From contig NZ_CP126980.1 in the NCBI RefSeq assembly GCF_030252345.1, positions 8,441,501 to 8,505,500 of the forward strand: a DNA stretch of 64,000 bases, given 5' to 3'. Under the pieces are notes generated by a model. That model was not told the origin of the DNA. It searched no databases and saw nothing but the letters and a program-made list of their open reading frames with translations. This stretch comes from Actinoplanes oblitus (lineage in GTDB: Bacteria > Actinomycetota > Actinomycetes > Mycobacteriales > Micromonosporaceae). Shown here in pieces: positions 9,743 through 19,107 of this stretch. The position numbers were made by a program, and so were the translations under genes. Positions within the stretch are counted from its first letter, which is position 1; every line of letters starts with the position of its first letter.

Positions 9743-9761
9743 GCCGGTGCCTTACACCGGC
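9743..9761 (-). terminator. Short hairpin after the 29-codon ORF
   Basis: A 7-bp stem GCCGGTG/CACCGGC with a five-base loop lies eight bases past the small ORF stop and about 44 bases before dinF. No U-tract follows, so termination strength is doubtful. Confidence 0.35.
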
Positions 9762-9768
9762 GGAGTTC

Positions 9769-9858
9769 CTACTGACGTGTGTCGAGCGAGGTCTGCAGCG
9801 CGCGGCGCGCCTGCTCACGGGCGTCTTCGGAGGGCTGGGGCTTCGGCTTGGCAGCCAT
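9769..9858 (-). CDS. Small hypothetical protein, 29 residues
   Basis: The ORF begins MAAKPKPQPSEDAREQARRA and ends SLDTRQ. The ATG has GGAAGGAA seven or so bases upstream, which is the main support for it as a gene; the reading frame remains open upstream but without a better start. The product is basic at the N-terminus and probably one amphipathic helix. I recognise no family. It lies between nrnA and dinF on the same strand. Confidence 0.4.
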   Translation of the reverse strand: MAAKPKPQPSEDAREQARRALQTSLDTRQ

Positions 9859-10164
9859 CAGAGGTTCCTTCCACTGCGTGGTGGGGCGCTCGCGCCTGCG
9901 AAGCGCCCGGAAGCGGTCGAGCGGGGCGTCACTGGCCGGTCCGGGATCGCCGGACGCGTGGCAGAGGTGACGCGACCCGGGGCGGTGGACCCGGGCGGCT
10001 CGCGGTCTCACGGGAGGCGGAGGTGTCAGCCGCGCGAAACCAAATCACCGTTCAGATCTCAAACTAACGTTCAGTCAGCACCGCGCACCGGGGATCCCGG
10101 GATCCGAGACGAAAAGAAGGGGGCCACCCGTTCGGATGACCCCCTATGAGCTGTTGAAACAGCG
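9859..10164. other. Gene-free stretch between small ORF and nrnA
   Basis: Apart from the nrnA terminator, a 14-bp palindrome (GGATCCCGGGATCC, 10092-10105) and a locally AT-richer patch near 10040-10075 that could hold the small ORF's promoter, nothing is recognised here. Confidence 0.5.
10118..10145 (-). terminator. nrnA terminator
   Basis: A stem with six terminal pairs and two internal mismatches (10118-10130 with 10133-10145) follows the nrnA stop by about 19 bases. On the minus strand it is followed by TCTTTTCG, a U-rich tail, which makes it a good intrinsic terminator. Confidence 0.7.
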
Positions 10165-11184
10165 TCAGCTCAGATAATCGTCAAGAAGCCGACGCACCGT
10201 GTCCACCACGTCACCGGCCTCCCCATGACCGGTGAACCCGGCCGCCAGGCGGTGACCCCCACCACCCTGTGAGATCGCCAGCCGGCTCACGTCGACAGCG
10301 CCCTTGCTGCGCAGCGACACCGCCCACTCCCCCGCGGCCACCTGTTTCACCAGCAGCGTCACGTCCGCCTCGGCGACCGAGCGGACCGGGTCGATCAGGG
10401 TGTCCAGCACGTACGGCGGCTGCTGGTGCCGGTCCAGGTCGGCCAGCGTGGCATAGGTCCAGACCAGCCCGCGCCCGCCGGCCGCGGCCGGCTCCAGCAC
10501 CGCCCGGCCGAGCACCTCGCCGGCCAGTTTCATCGCCCCGAACGGCCGGGTGTCGAAGATCCGCCGGGAGATGTCGCCGGGCCGCAGCCCGGTGGCGATC
10601 AGCCGGGCGGCCAGCTCGTGCACCGCCACCGTCGTCGCGTCGAACTTGAACGACCCGGTGTCGGTGGCCAGCGCCACGTAGAAGCACTCGGCGATCTCCG
10701 CGTCCAGCGGCACCCCGAGGCGGCCGATCAGCTGCTCGGCGAGCACCGAGGTGGCCGCCGCGCGCGGGTCGACCAGCCGGATCGTGCCGAACCCGGTGTT
10801 CGACGCGTGGTGGTCGAGGACCACGCTGACCGGCGCGGCCGCGACCAGGGCGGCTAGGCCGCCCAGACGCGACTCGGCGGCCACGTCGAAGATCATGATC
10901 AGGGCGGGCGCCGGGTAGGCCTCCGCCTCCGGCACCAGCAGCTCCAGGCCCGGCATCTCCGCGTACGGCGTGGGCACGCTGAACTCGCCGGGGAAGGTGG
11001 CCCGCACCCGGCTGTGCCCGAGGCGTCGCAGCCCCAGCCCGAACCCGAGCATGCTGCCCAGCGCGTCCCCGTCCGGGCTGACGTGACAGATCAACTGGAT
11101 CTCGGCCTCGCCGCCGAGCGCGCGGACCGCCGCGACGGCGGCGTCCCACTGCCCGGCGGCGGGCCCGTCTGACGGCAGCGTCAC
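10165..11184 (-). CDS. nrnA: DHH-family bifunctional oligoribonuclease / PAP phosphatase
   Basis: Degrades short oligoribonucleotides and dephosphorylates 3'-phosphoadenosine 5'-phosphate. The 339-residue protein shows the DHH motif set: HVSPDGDALGS (His34, Asp38, Asp40), Asp100, LDHHASN (Asp124-His126), an ATDTGSF aspartate near 174, and a DHHA1 domain ending in GGGGHRLAAGF. The GTG start overlaps the rbfA stop by four bases (GTGA), so rbfA and nrnA are translationally coupled. The order matches mycobacterial dinF-nrnA-rbfA. Confidence 0.93.
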   Translation of the reverse strand: MTLPSDGPAAGQWDAAVAAVRALGGEAEIQLICHVSPDGDALGSMLGFGLGLRRLGHSRVRATFPGEFSVPTPYAEMPGLELLVPEAEAYPAPALIMIFDVAAESRLGGLAALVAAAPVSVVLDHHASNTGFGTIRLVDPRAAATSVLAEQLIGRLGVPLDAEIAECFYVALATDTGSFKFDATTVAVHELAARLIATGLRPGDISRRIFDTRPFGAMKLAGEVLGRAVLEPAAAGGRGLVWTYATLADLDRHQQPPYVLDTLIDPVRSVAEADVTLLVKQVAAGEWAVSLRSKGAVDVSRLAISQGGGGHRLAAGFTGHGEAGDVVDTVRRLLDDYLS

Positions 11185-11648
11185 CCGAGGTCCTCGCGGG
11201 CCCCCACCCGCTCGGCCTCGTCCTCGTCCTCCGGCTCCTCGACCTTGTAGGGGTCCGGGTCGCCGGCGTACTTCTTGCCGGCCGCGAGCCGCTGGACCTC
11301 CTCGTCCCGGTGCCGCGCGGCGGCCAGCAGGTCGTCGATCTCCTTCACGTTGTCCTGCACGCTGTCGAGCTTGAACGCCAGGCTCGGCGAGTGCCGCAGC
11401 CCGAGCGCGTGGCCGACCCGGCTGCGCAGCATGCCCTTGGCGCTCTCGAGCGCCGCCGCCGTGGAGGACTGCTCGGTCGCGTCGCCCAGCACGGTGTAGA
11501 AGACGGTCGCCTCCCGGAGGTCACCGGTGATCCGGGCGTCTGTGACCGTCACCATGCCCATCCGGGGATCCTTGATCTCCCGCACCAGCGAGGCCACCAG
11601 CTCACGGACACGCTCAGCGTGCCGACGCGTCTTGGCCGGATCCGACAT
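11181..11648 (-). CDS. rbfA: 30S ribosome-binding factor A
   Basis: Assists late 16S rRNA 5'-end maturation and cold adaptation. The 155-residue product has the single KH-type fold of the family: start SDPAKTRRHAERVRELVASL, core DPRMGMVTVTDARIT and GLRHSPSLAFKLD, then an acidic C-terminal tail common in actinobacteria. I chose the ATG at 11648, preceded by GGAGG at 8-base spacing, over a longer frame. It overlaps nrnA by four bases. Confidence 0.95.
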   Translation of the reverse strand: MSDPAKTRRHAERVRELVASLVREIKDPRMGMVTVTDARITGDLREATVFYTVLGDATEQSSTAAALESAKGMLRSRVGHALGLRHSPSLAFKLDSVQDNVKEIDDLLAAARHRDEEVQRLAAGKKYAGDPDPYKVEEPEDEDEAERVGAREDLG

Positions 11649-11773
11649 CTCGCCCACCTCCGACTGTGTAACCCGCGGGTCAACGTTGCCCCCGCCCAAC
11701 TTGGTGAAGCGTACCCAGCCCCTATGACAGAACCATCATTCGGTTTTGCCGGACCGGCCGGTGTGAAACCCGA

Positions 11774-12067
11774 TCAGTCGTCGTCGCCGTAGAGCCGGCG
11801 CCTGACCGACAACAGCTCGATCTCCGGGCGACCGGCCACCTGGTGCTCACAGGTGTCGATCACGGCGCGGGCCTGCGCCGGGTCGGGCGCCACCACGGCC
11901 ACCCCGATCTGGGCCCGGCCGTGCAGGTCGTGGAAACCCACCTCGGCGACGCTCACCTCGAACTTCCTCAGCATCGCGATGATCGGGCGAACGTACGAAC
12001 GCTTCTGCTTCAGGGAACGGGAGTCACCGGGCAGGAGCAGGTCGAAGACTGCGGTCTCGGTATACAT
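11774..12067 (-). CDS. ylxP: DUF503 protein (YlxP type)
   Basis: A 97-residue protein with the DUF503 signature FDLLLPGDSRSLKQKRSYVR and VSVAEVGFHDLHGRAQIGV. The family sits next to rbfA and infB in many bacteria and has a ferredoxin-like fold; a role in ribosome biogenesis is suspected but not established. The ATG has no Shine-Dalgarno sequence but a TAGCCT hexamer eight bases upstream, so the transcript may be leaderless. It is separated from rbfA by 125 bases. Confidence 0.88.
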   Translation of the reverse strand: MYTETAVFDLLLPGDSRSLKQKRSYVRPIIAMLRKFEVSVAEVGFHDLHGRAQIGVAVVAPDPAQARAVIDTCEHQVAGRPEIELLSVRRRLYGDDD

Positions 12068-12075
12068 CAGCGAGC

Positions 12076-12081
12076 AGGCTA
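12076..12081 (-). promoter_or_regulatory. Candidate leaderless promoter of the DUF503 gene
   Basis: TAGCCT on the minus strand ends eight bases before the ATG and no ribosome-binding site is present. This is the layout of leaderless actinobacterial genes; no clear -35 is seen. Confidence 0.4.
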
Positions 12082-12118
12082 CGCCCACCGAAGCCGCTGG
12101 TCAGCTCCTTTTCCGCGG

Positions 12119-13141
12119 TCAGCGCCGCCGCGCGACGACGACGTCCCGCTCGATGCCCTGGTCGACGCGGTGCGCCAGATCACCCTGCTCCACCAGCTCC
12201 AGGCCGGCCGCCAGCAGGATGTCCTCGGCCAGCTCGCGCCGGGCGACCTTGGTGTTCCAGGACAGACCCACGGCGCCACCGGGCCGCAGCAGCGGCAGCC
12301 ACTCCGGCACGGCCCGCTCCAGCAGGTCCAGCGGCCGGCGGGAGATGCCGCCCTGGTCGTCGTAGGACCCGTGGGCCACGCCGTAGGGCAGGTCGGCCAC
12401 CAGCACGTCGGCCACGTTGCCCCGGATCAGGCCGTCCAGCGCCGTGGTGTCGGCGTGCAGCACCGTCAGCTTCTGCACCGCCCCGGCCTTGTGGTCGTCC
12501 TTGCTGGCCGCCATCGTCACCTCCAGGCGGCGGGCGGCCCGGCGACCCTGGCGGCGCACCGGCACCAGCTCGGCGGTGTGCTTGAGCCGCTTGCGCTTCA
12601 GCCAGGTCTGCAGGAACAGCTTGTACGCCTCCACGTCCTTGCCGTCGATCTCCACGCCCAGCGCGTCGTAGCCGTACATCAGCGCCTGGTTGAGGGTGGT
12701 CCCGCGGCCGCACAGCGGGTCGAGCACGGTGAGGTGCCCGTCCAGCATCCGGTCGGCCGAGGCCGAGGCGAGCACGGTGAGGTTCAGCACCAGCTTGGTG
12801 AACTGCTCGTTGGTCTTGCCGGCGTACTTCGGGATGGTGATCAGGTCGCTGTCGTACCGGGCCAGCGGGGTGAGCGTGGCGGGCCGCAGCAGATCGTCGC
12901 CGACCAGCTCGAACAGGGCGTACGCGGCGGACAGGTTCGAGACGAAGGCGATGTCCCGCGGGCTCAGGGTCGCGGTGAACGTCAGGTACTCCACGCCGCC
13001 GATGACGGTGGTCCCGATCTCCTCCGGGGGCGAGGAGAGCACCGGCGCGAACGCGGCCAGCTCCGCCTGGGAGATGCGGGACGCCTGGTCGGCGTAGACG
13101 CGGTTGGCGGACGGGGCGAGCAGCATGGCGTAACGGGACAT
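12119..13141 (-). CDS. TRM11-family SAM-dependent nucleic-acid methyltransferase
   Basis: A 340-residue Rossmann-fold methyltransferase. Motif I is DPLCGRGTTLNQAL (141-154) and the catalytic motif is ADLPYG near 247-252, the D-P-P-Y type seen in N2-guanine RNA methyltransferases such as TRM11 and RlmL. An N-terminal domain of about 110 residues may bind RNA but has no clear THUMP signature. A basic segment (about 180-215) is inserted after motif I. RNA target is unknown. It lies downstream of infB, after a strong terminator, so it may have its own promoter. Confidence 0.8.
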   Translation of the reverse strand: MSRYAMLLAPSANRVYADQASRISQAELAAFAPVLSSPPEEIGTTVIGGVEYLTFTATLSPRDIAFVSNLSAAYALFELVGDDLLRPATLTPLARYDSDLITIPKYAGKTNEQFTKLVLNLTVLASASADRMLDGHLTVLDPLCGRGTTLNQALMYGYDALGVEIDGKDVEAYKLFLQTWLKRKRLKHTAELVPVRRQGRRAARRLEVTMAASKDDHKAGAVQKLTVLHADTTALDGLIRGNVADVLVADLPYGVAHGSYDDQGGISRRPLDLLERAVPEWLPLLRPGGAVGLSWNTKVARRELAEDILLAAGLELVEQGDLAHRVDQGIERDVVVARRR

Positions 13142-13170
13142 GCCGCCATCCTCCCAGCGCGGAAAAGGAA

Positions 13171-13199
13171 CGGCCCCGGCGGGTAACCCGCCGGGGCCG
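13171..13199 (-). terminator. infB terminator
   Basis: A perfect 13-base inverted repeat (13171-13183 with 13187-13199, loop TAA) starts 15 bases past the infB stop. It marks the end of the rimP-nusA-ylxR-infB operon. A purine-rich stretch flanks it; the U-tail on the minus strand is short (TTCC-TTTTCC). Confidence 0.85.
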
Positions 13200-13214
13200 T
13201 CGATGAGCCGGGGA

Positions 13215-16200
13215 TCAGGCCCGCGGCTTCTCGCGCATCTCGAAGGTCTCGATCACGTCGCCGATCTGCGGCGTGCCGAACCCACCGAAGGTCAGACCAC
13301 ACTCGAAGCCCTCGCGGACCTCGGTCGCGTCGTCCTTGAACCGCTTGAGCGAGCTGATCGTGACGTTCTCCGCCACGACAGTGCCCTCGCGGATGATCCG
13401 CGCCTTGGAGTTCCGGCGGATGAGCCCGGAGCGGACCATACAACCGGCGATCAGACCGATCTTGGACGAGCGGAAGACCTCGCGGATCTCCGCCGTGCCC
13501 AGCTCGACCTCTTCGTACTCCGGCTTGAGCAGGCCCTTGAGCGCCGCCTCGATCTCCTCGATGGCCTGGTAGATCACGCTGTAGTAGCGGATCTCCACGC
13601 CGGCGCGGTCGGCCATCTCCTTGACCTTGTTCGAGGCCCGGACATTGAAGCCAATGATCGTCGCGGTCTGCTCCGACGAGGCCGACGCCAGGTTGACGTC
13701 GCTCTCGGTGATCGCACCGACGCCGCGGTGGATGACCTTGAGCTGGATCTCGTCCGGAATCTCGATCTTGAACAGCGCGTCCTCGAGGGCCTCGACCGAG
13801 CCCGAGCTGTCGCCCTTGATGACCAGCGTAAGGGAGGTCTTCTCGCCCTCCTTGAGCTGGGCCATGAGCGTCTCGAGAGTGGCCTTGGCACCCGAGTTGG
13901 CGAACGCGGCCGCACGACGGCGGGCCTGTCGCTGCTCGGCGATCTGGCGGACCGTGCGGTCGTCCTCGGCGGCCAGGAACGTGTCGCCGGCGCTGGGCAC
14001 CGACGTCAGACCCAGGACCAGGACCGGACGGGCCGGACCGGCCTCGGCGACCTGCTTGCCGTTCTCGTCGAGCATGGCGCGGACGCGGCCGTGCGCGCCA
14101 CCCGCCACGATCGAGTCGCCGGCCCGCAGCGTGCCCTTCTGCACCAGGACGGTCGCGACGGCGCCGCGGCCCTTGTCCAGGTGCGCCTCGACCGCGACAC
14201 CCTGAGCGGGGCCGTCGATCGGAGCGGTCAGCTCCAGCGACGCGTCGGCGGTCAGCAGGATGGCCTCGAGGAGGTCATCGATGCCGAGCCCCGGCTTGGC
14301 GGCCACGTTGACGAACATCGTGTCGCCGCCGTACTCCTCGGCGAGCAGGCCGTAGTCCGTCAGCTGCTGCCGGACCTTGTCCGGGTTGGCGTCCGGCTTG
14401 TCGACCTTGTTCACCGCGACCACGATCGGCACCTCGGCGGCCTTGGCGTGGTTGAGCGCCTCGACCGTCTGCGGCATCACGCCGTCGTCCGCCGCCACCA
14501 CGAGGATGACGATGTCGGTGACCTGGGCACCACGGGCACGCATGGCGGTGAACGCCTCGTGACCCGGGGTGTCGATGAAGGTGATCGCGCGCTCTTCACC
14601 CTGGTGGGGGACGACGACCTGGTAGGCGCCGATGTGCTGGGTGATGCCACCCGCCTCGCCGGCCACCACGTTCGTCTTGCGGATCGCGTCGAGCAGCTTC
14701 GTCTTACCGTGGTCGACGTGACCCATCACCGTCACCACCGGGGGACGGGTGACCAGCCGGTCCTCCGCCACCTCGGCGTCGAGGTTGATGTTGAACTGCG
14801 CGAGCAGCTCACGGTCCTCGTCCTCGGGGCTGACGATCTTGACGTCGAAGCCGAGGTGCTCACCGAGCAGCAGCAGCGTGTCGTCGGAGACCGACTGCGT
14901 CGCCGTGACCATCTCACCCAGGTTGAACATCTCCTGGACGAGCGAGCCCGGGTTCGCGTTGATCTTGTCGGCGAAGTCGGACAGCGAGGCACCACGCGAC
15001 AGCCGGATCTCCTGACCCTGACCGCGCGGAGCGCCCGAACTCATCTGCGGAGCCGACAGGTTGTCGAACTCTTGACGCCGCTGCTTCTTCGACTTGCGGC
15101 CACGCGTCGGCCGGCCGCCGGGACGCCCGAAGGCACCCGCCGCGCCACCGCCGCGGCCACGGCCACCGGCGCCACCGGGACGACCCGGAGCACCCGCGCC
15201 GACCGGACCGCCGCCACCGCCGCCGGGGCCACCGCCACCGGGACGGAAACCGCCACCGCCGCCACCGCCGGGACGGAAGCCGCCACCGCCGCCGCCCCCA
15301 CCGGGACCGCCACGGAAGCCACCGCCACCGCCGCCGCCACCGGGACGGAAGCCGCCACCGGCACCACCGGGGCCGCCACGGCCGCCACCGGGACCGCCGG
15401 GACGACCGGCACCGCCGGCGCCACCACGGCCGCCGGGACCGGCGGGACGCTGCGAGGGCATGGACGCGGGGCTGGGCCGCGGCGGCATCGACGCCGGGCT
15501 CGGCCGCGGCGGCATGCCGGGCTGGTTGGGACGCGGCATCGAGGCCGGCGACGGACGCGGACCGGCCGCGGCGTTACCGGAGACACCGAACGGGTTGTTG
15601 CCGGGACCACGCGCGGGCGGACGCGGCGCGCCGCCGGCCGGACCCGGACGGGGACCGCCTTGACCCGGGCCACCCTGGTTGCCACCGGCACGGCCGGCGG
15701 CGGGGGAACCCGGACGCGGCGGCATGCCGGCCGGACCGGGGCGCGGGCCACGCGGGCCGCCCTCGGACGGACCGGCGGGACCGCGACGCTCGGCATCCCG
15801 GGTGCGGGCGGCCTGCGCGGCCTGGGCCGCCTTGACGGCGGCCTCCTGCTCGGCCTTCAGCGCCGAGGCGCGCGCCTCGGCGGCCGCCACCTCGATGTCG
15901 TGCGCGCTGGCCGGCTTCGCGATCGGGCCGGGCCGGGGGCCCGGACGGCCGGGAGCCGGCGGGTTCGGCCGGGCGGCCGGCCCGGGCGACGGAGCAGGGG
16001 AGGTCGGTGCGGCCGACGGGCCGGGACCGGGCGTGGGCCCGGGACGGCGCGGGGGCTGCGGACGGACCGCCGGCGGGCCGGGACGCGGCGACGCGGACGG
16101 AGTGGAGGCGCCACCGGACGGGGCGGGAGCGGGCGCGGCCGGAGCGGACGGAGCCGCCGGGACGCTGCCGCTCGCCTCGAGGGCGCCACGCAGCCGCCGG

Positions 16201-16331
16201 GCCACCGGGGCCTCGACGGTGCTGGATGCGGACTTAACGAACTCGCCCATGTCCTTCAATGTGGCGAGCACGGTCTTGCTGTCGACCCCGAGCTCTTTCG
16301 CGAGCTCGTGTACGCGGGCCTTGCCTGGCAC
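13215..16331 (-). CDS. infB: Translation initiation factor IF-2
   Basis: GTPase that delivers initiator tRNA to the 30S subunit and promotes subunit joining. The 1038-residue protein has an IF2N domain at the start ([13 protein letters not shown]), a very long Gly/Pro/Arg/Ala-rich disordered region (about 55-420) with repeated [12 protein letters not shown] blocks, a second IF2N-like segment near 430-490, the G domain from about 535 ([14 protein letters not shown], later NKVDKPDAN) and domains II-IV to the end. I chose GTG at 16331: GAGGAG lies four bases upstream and the protein then begins (M)PGKARVHE as in relatives; an ATG four codons upstream lacks a ribosome-binding site. Confidence 0.97.
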   Translation of the reverse strand: MPGKARVHELAKELGVDSKTVLATLKDMGEFVKSASSTVEAPVARRLRGALEASGSVPAAPSAPAAPAPAPSGGASTPSASPRPGPPAVRPQPPRRPGPTPGPGPSAAPTSPAPSPGPAARPNPPAPGRPGPRPGPIAKPASAHDIEVAAAEARASALKAEQEAAVKAAQAAQAARTRDAERRGPAGPSEGGPRGPRPGPAGMPPRPGSPAAGRAGGNQGGPGQGGPRPGPAGGAPRPPARGPGNNPFGVSGNAAAGPRPSPASMPRPNQPGMPPRPSPASMPPRPSPASMPSQRPAGPGGRGGAGGAGRPGGPGGGRGGPGGAGGGFRPGGGGGGGGFRGGPGGGGGGGGFRPGGGGGGGFRPGGGGPGGGGGGPVGAGAPGRPGGAGGRGRGGGAAGAFGRPGGRPTRGRKSKKQRRQEFDNLSAPQMSSGAPRGQGQEIRLSRGASLSDFADKINANPGSLVQEMFNLGEMVTATQSVSDDTLLLLGEHLGFDVKIVSPEDEDRELLAQFNINLDAEVAEDRLVTRPPVVTVMGHVDHGKTKLLDAIRKTNVVAGEAGGITQHIGAYQVVVPHQGEERAITFIDTPGHEAFTAMRARGAQVTDIVILVVAADDGVMPQTVEALNHAKAAEVPIVVAVNKVDKPDANPDKVRQQLTDYGLLAEEYGGDTMFVNVAAKPGLGIDDLLEAILLTADASLELTAPIDGPAQGVAVEAHLDKGRGAVATVLVQKGTLRAGDSIVAGGAHGRVRAMLDENGKQVAEAGPARPVLVLGLTSVPSAGDTFLAAEDDRTVRQIAEQRQARRRAAAFANSGAKATLETLMAQLKEGEKTSLTLVIKGDSSGSVEALEDALFKIEIPDEIQLKVIHRGVGAITESDVNLASASSEQTATIIGFNVRASNKVKEMADRAGVEIRYYSVIYQAIEEIEAALKGLLKPEYEEVELGTAEIREVFRSSKIGLIAGCMVRSGLIRRNSKARIIREGTVVAENVTISSLKRFKDDATEVREGFECGLTFGGFGTPQIGDVIETFEMREKPRA

Positions 16332-16438
16332 TGCACTCCTCATCTCGAGGTCGTGCGAGCAGTACCCGCATCGACCTCACTCGTGCACTAGAAGCCTGGT
16401 CATTTCAGGGACTTCATCGAGTGCTCATCTGGGTCGTC

Positions 16439-16765
16439 CTACCTTGCTGGGTCGTGACGGGGCGGCAACGCCTCGTCATCGGTGGTTCCGCACGGCACGG
16501 AGACCGTACGGATGTGCTCGGCAAGCAGTCCGGCGTCAGCAACACCGGTGAGACGCAACGCACGCCCGAAGGCGCGACGTCGCTCCGCCTGCTCGAAGCA
16601 GGCCGGATCGGGATGCAGGTGTGCTCCCCGGCCCGGCAGTCGGCGGCTTGGATCGGGCAGAAGCCGGAGGTCTCCCCCGGATCCAGCCGCGACGAACCGC
16701 AGCAATGAAGCGGCCGGCGCGCGGTTGCGGCAGCCGACGCAGGTTCGCGTCGGGCCGACCAAGGG
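16439..16765 (-). CDS. ylxR: YlxR-family RNA-binding protein (DUF448)
   Basis: Small cytoplasmic protein encoded between nusA and infB in most bacteria; an RNase P-related role has been proposed for the family. The product has the defining RTCVGCR motif near its start and GRGAHLHPDPACFEQAERRRAFGRALR-type C-terminal helix residues (GRGAHLH is the key motif). The start is uncertain: a TTG at 16765 has GAGGGG 11 bases upstream and gives 108 residues, while longer frames would run into nusA. The stop lies 107 bases before infB. Confidence 0.85.
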   Translation of the reverse strand, partial: PLVGPTRTCVGCRNRAPAASLLRFVAAGSGGDLRLLPDPSRRLPGRGAHLHPDPACFEQAERRRAFGRALRLTGVADAGLLAEHIRTVSVPCGTTDDEALPPRHDPAR

Positions 16766-16802
16766 GAAGTCTACCCCTCGATCGCGGCGACCGCGTATCC
16801 GG

Positions 16803-17819
16803 TCAGTTCCCCGCCTCGGCCGCATCACGGTCCGCGACTGGAGCGGGTTCGTTGTCCGGGCGGATGTCGATGCGCCAGCCGGTGAGCCGGGCGGCGAGCC
16901 GAGCGTTCTGCCCCTCCCGGCCGATGGCCAGGGACAACTGGAAATCGGGCACGGTCACCCTGGCCGTCCGGGTGGCCGCGTCGACGACCTCCACACGCAG
17001 GGCTTTCGCCGGGGACAGCGCGTTGCCGACGAACTGGGCCGGGTCGTCGGACCAGTCGATGATGTCGATTTTCTCGCCGTGCAGCTCGCTCATCACCGCG
17101 CGGACCCGCTGGCCCATCGGGCCGATGCAGGCGCCCTTGGCGTTCACGCCCTGGACCGTGGAACGGACCGCGATCTTCGTACGGTGACCTGCCTCACGTG
17201 CGATCGCGGCGATCTCCACGGTGCCGTCGGCGATCTCCGGCACCTCCAGCGCGAACAGCTTCTTCACCAGCGCCGGGTGCGAGCGGGACAGGGTGATCTG
17301 CGGACCGCGGAACCCCTTGGCCACGTGCACCACGATGCACCGGATCCGGGATCCGTGCTCGTACGACTCCCCGGGCACCTGCTCGGACTGCGGCAGCACC
17401 GCCTCCAGCTTGCCCAGGTCGACGATCACGATGCCTTTCTCGGCACGCGCGGCGTCGGCCTGCACGACACCGGTGACCAGGTCGCCGTCGCGCCCCGCGT
17501 ACTCACCGAAGTGCTGCTCGTCGGTGGCCTCCCGGAGCCGCTGCAGGATCACCTGCTTGGCGGTCATCGCGGCGATCCGGCCGAAGTCGTGCGGGGTGTC
17601 GTCCCACTCCCGGACCACCGTGCCGTCCGCGTCCAGCTCCTGCGCCAGCACCGAGGCGACGCCGGTCTTGCGGTCGATCTCCACCCGGGCGTGGCTCTCC
17701 GCGCCGTCGGTGTGCCGGTACGCGGTGAGCAGCGCGGTCTCGATGGCCGCGAGGATCGTCTCGAACGGGATCTCCCGCTCGCGCTCCAGGGCGCGCAGCG
17801 CCGCGAGGTCGATGTTCAC
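16803..17819 (-). CDS. nusA: Transcription termination/antitermination factor NusA
   Basis: Binds RNA polymerase and controls pausing, termination and antitermination. The 338-residue protein has the N-terminal RNAP-binding domain (1-115), an S1 domain (about 118-190) and two KH domains (about 200-338; motifs [14 protein letters not shown] and [19 protein letters not shown]). It lacks the C-terminal acidic repeats of proteobacterial NusA, as is normal for actinobacteria. The GTG start overlaps the rimP stop by four bases. Confidence 0.97.
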   Translation of the reverse strand: MNIDLAALRALEREREIPFETILAAIETALLTAYRHTDGAESHARVEIDRKTGVASVLAQELDADGTVVREWDDTPHDFGRIAAMTAKQVILQRLREATDEQHFGEYAGRDGDLVTGVVQADAARAEKGIVIVDLGKLEAVLPQSEQVPGESYEHGSRIRCIVVHVAKGFRGPQITLSRSHPALVKKLFALEVPEIADGTVEIAAIAREAGHRTKIAVRSTVQGVNAKGACIGPMGQRVRAVMSELHGEKIDIIDWSDDPAQFVGNALSPAKALRVEVVDAATRTARVTVPDFQLSLAIGREGQNARLAARLTGWRIDIRPDNEPAPVADRDAAEAGN

Positions 17820-18451
17820 TCCTCGCCCTCCCCTTCGTGGTCGTCATCGTCATCGTCGAGGTCGTCGGTCTCGTCCTCGTCGCCGAAATCGGCTTCGTCC
17901 ATGCGCTTGAACTCGATCTGGACCTTGCCCGCGCCGAGGTCGGCCCACGCCACCTCGCGCGGGGCGCCGTCCACCTCCAGCGTCACGCCGCTGTCGGAGG
18001 TGCTCAGCACCCGGCCGGTCACCCCGTTCACCGCGACCAGGCGGCCGACGTTGCGGCGCCAGTGTCGCGGCTCGGTCAGCGGCCGATCCACGCCGGGCGA
18101 GCCGACCTCCAGCTGATACTCCCCCGAGAGGAGCTCGCCGCCCTGCTCATCGGCGGTATCCAGGGCCTCGGAGATCTCCCGGGAGACGACCGCCACGTCG
18201 TCCAGGCCGATCCCGCCGTCGGCGTCGATCAGCACCCGGACCACGAACCGGCGACCGGCCCGGGACAGGGTGAGATCCTCCAGGTCGTATCCGGCCTTGG
18301 TGACCACCGGCTCGACCACCTCGCGCAACCGGGCGCGGGCCGCGGTCAGATCGATCCGCGGGGCGAGGGGGGTACTCCGGGTGTCCGGCTGGGTCCGCCG
18401 GCCACCGGGGCGACCACCGGGCCGGGCCCCGGCGCGACCACGCTGCGTCAT
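17816..18451 (-). CDS. rimP: Ribosome maturation factor RimP
   Basis: Needed for 30S subunit maturation. The 211-residue product has a basic N-terminal extension (about 30 residues), the RimP core with [36 protein letters not shown] and [12 protein letters not shown], and an Asp/Glu-rich tail. First gene of the rimP-nusA-ylxR-infB operon; a TATAGT hexamer at 18488-18493 is the likely -10 box. Confidence 0.95.
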   Translation of the reverse strand: MTQRGRAGARPGGRPGGRRTQPDTRSTPLAPRIDLTAARARLREVVEPVVTKAGYDLEDLTLSRAGRRFVVRVLIDADGGIGLDDVAVVSREISEALDTADEQGGELLSGEYQLEVGSPGVDRPLTEPRHWRRNVGRLVAVNGVTGRVLSTSDSGVTLEVDGAPREVAWADLGAGKVQIEFKRMDEADFGDEDETDDLDDDDDDHEGEGEE

Positions 18452-18487
18452 CGGGCTCGACCTCTCGCTAGTTTTTACGCTGCAACG

Positions 18488-18493
18488 ACTATA
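18488..18493 (-). promoter_or_regulatory. Candidate -10 box of the rimP-nusA-infB operon
   Basis: TATAGT on the minus strand lies 36 bases upstream of the rimP ATG, in an otherwise GC-rich intergenic region. No good -35 is visible at 17-18 bases. GAGAGG serves as ribosome-binding site. Confidence 0.45.
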
Positions 18494-18647
18494 TGCCGCC
18501 GGGCAGTTCTCGGCCCCGCGGCTGACGCAGAGCGTAACGCGCCGGTCGTCCGGACGAAGCGGCGCCGCACCAAAACCACCTGATCCGCAGGTCAGCGCTC
18601 CCGGACATCATCCGGTAGAGGGGATGGTGTTGACTGGCGCGGTGCGG

Positions 18648-19097
18648 ATGAGCGATTCGGGACACACCCGCAGGCGGGTACTGGGCGCCACCGGTGGGCT
18701 CGCCGGGCTGGTCACGCTGGGCGGTTGCGGGCTCTTCGACGACGAGCCGGAGCCACCCCCGGCACCGGACGCGCTGCAACCGGTGCTGGACGAGGCGCTG
18801 GCGCTCGCCGGGTCCTACGAGCGGCTCGCGGTCACCCAGCCCAGGCTCGCCCCGTTCGGCCAGGCACACCGGGCACACGCCACGGCGCTGGCCGATGTGA
18901 TCGGTACCACATTGCCCGCCGGCTCGGCCGCCCCGTCGGCAGCGGCCACCGCGGACACCGTCGCCGCGCTGCGCAAGGCTGAGCTGGCCGCACAGAAGAC
19001 CGCGGTGGCCGCGTGCAAGGCCGCCCCGGCCGCCCGGGCCGCGCTGCTCGGATCGATCGCCGCCGCTCGGGCAACCCACGCGGAGGCCCTGCGCTAG
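18648..19097 (+). CDS. Tat-type lipoprotein, DUF4439 neighbour
   Basis: Predicted secreted lipoprotein of 149 residues. The N-terminus SDSGHTRRRVLGATGG has a twin-arginine motif, followed by a hydrophobic stretch and the lipobox LGGCG, so the mature protein would be anchored through cysteine outside the membrane. The mature part is Ala-rich and helical. A TTG at 18630 has GAGGGG six bases upstream and is an alternative start. It precedes a DUF4439 gene by ten bases and the pair occupies the place of the Ala-rich Rv2843/Rv2844 pair beside rimP in mycobacteria. Function unknown. Confidence 0.72.
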   Translation: MSDSGHTRRRVLGATGGLAGLVTLGGCGLFDDEPEPPPAPDALQPVLDEALALAGSYERLAVTQPRLAPFGQAHRAHATALADVIGTTLPAGSAAPSAAATADTVAALRKAELAAQKTAVAACKAAPAARAALLGSIAAARATHAEALR

Positions 19098-19107
19098 TTT
19101 CTCGAAC

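Noticed and set aside
13140..16391. Long plus-strand frame opposite infB
   Set aside because: Low-complexity Arg/Ala/Gly/Thr product, antisense to the complete IF-2 gene.
16332..16438. Possible regulatory structure between ylxR and infB
   Set aside because: Short repeats around GAGCACTCGATG and CACGAGTGAGG exist, but no stable hairpin or known leader motif could be drawn.
18452..18647. Possible small gene or riboswitch upstream of the Tat-type lipoprotein
   Set aside because: Only the rimP -10 candidate and a ribosome-binding site are visible; no conserved structure was recognised.
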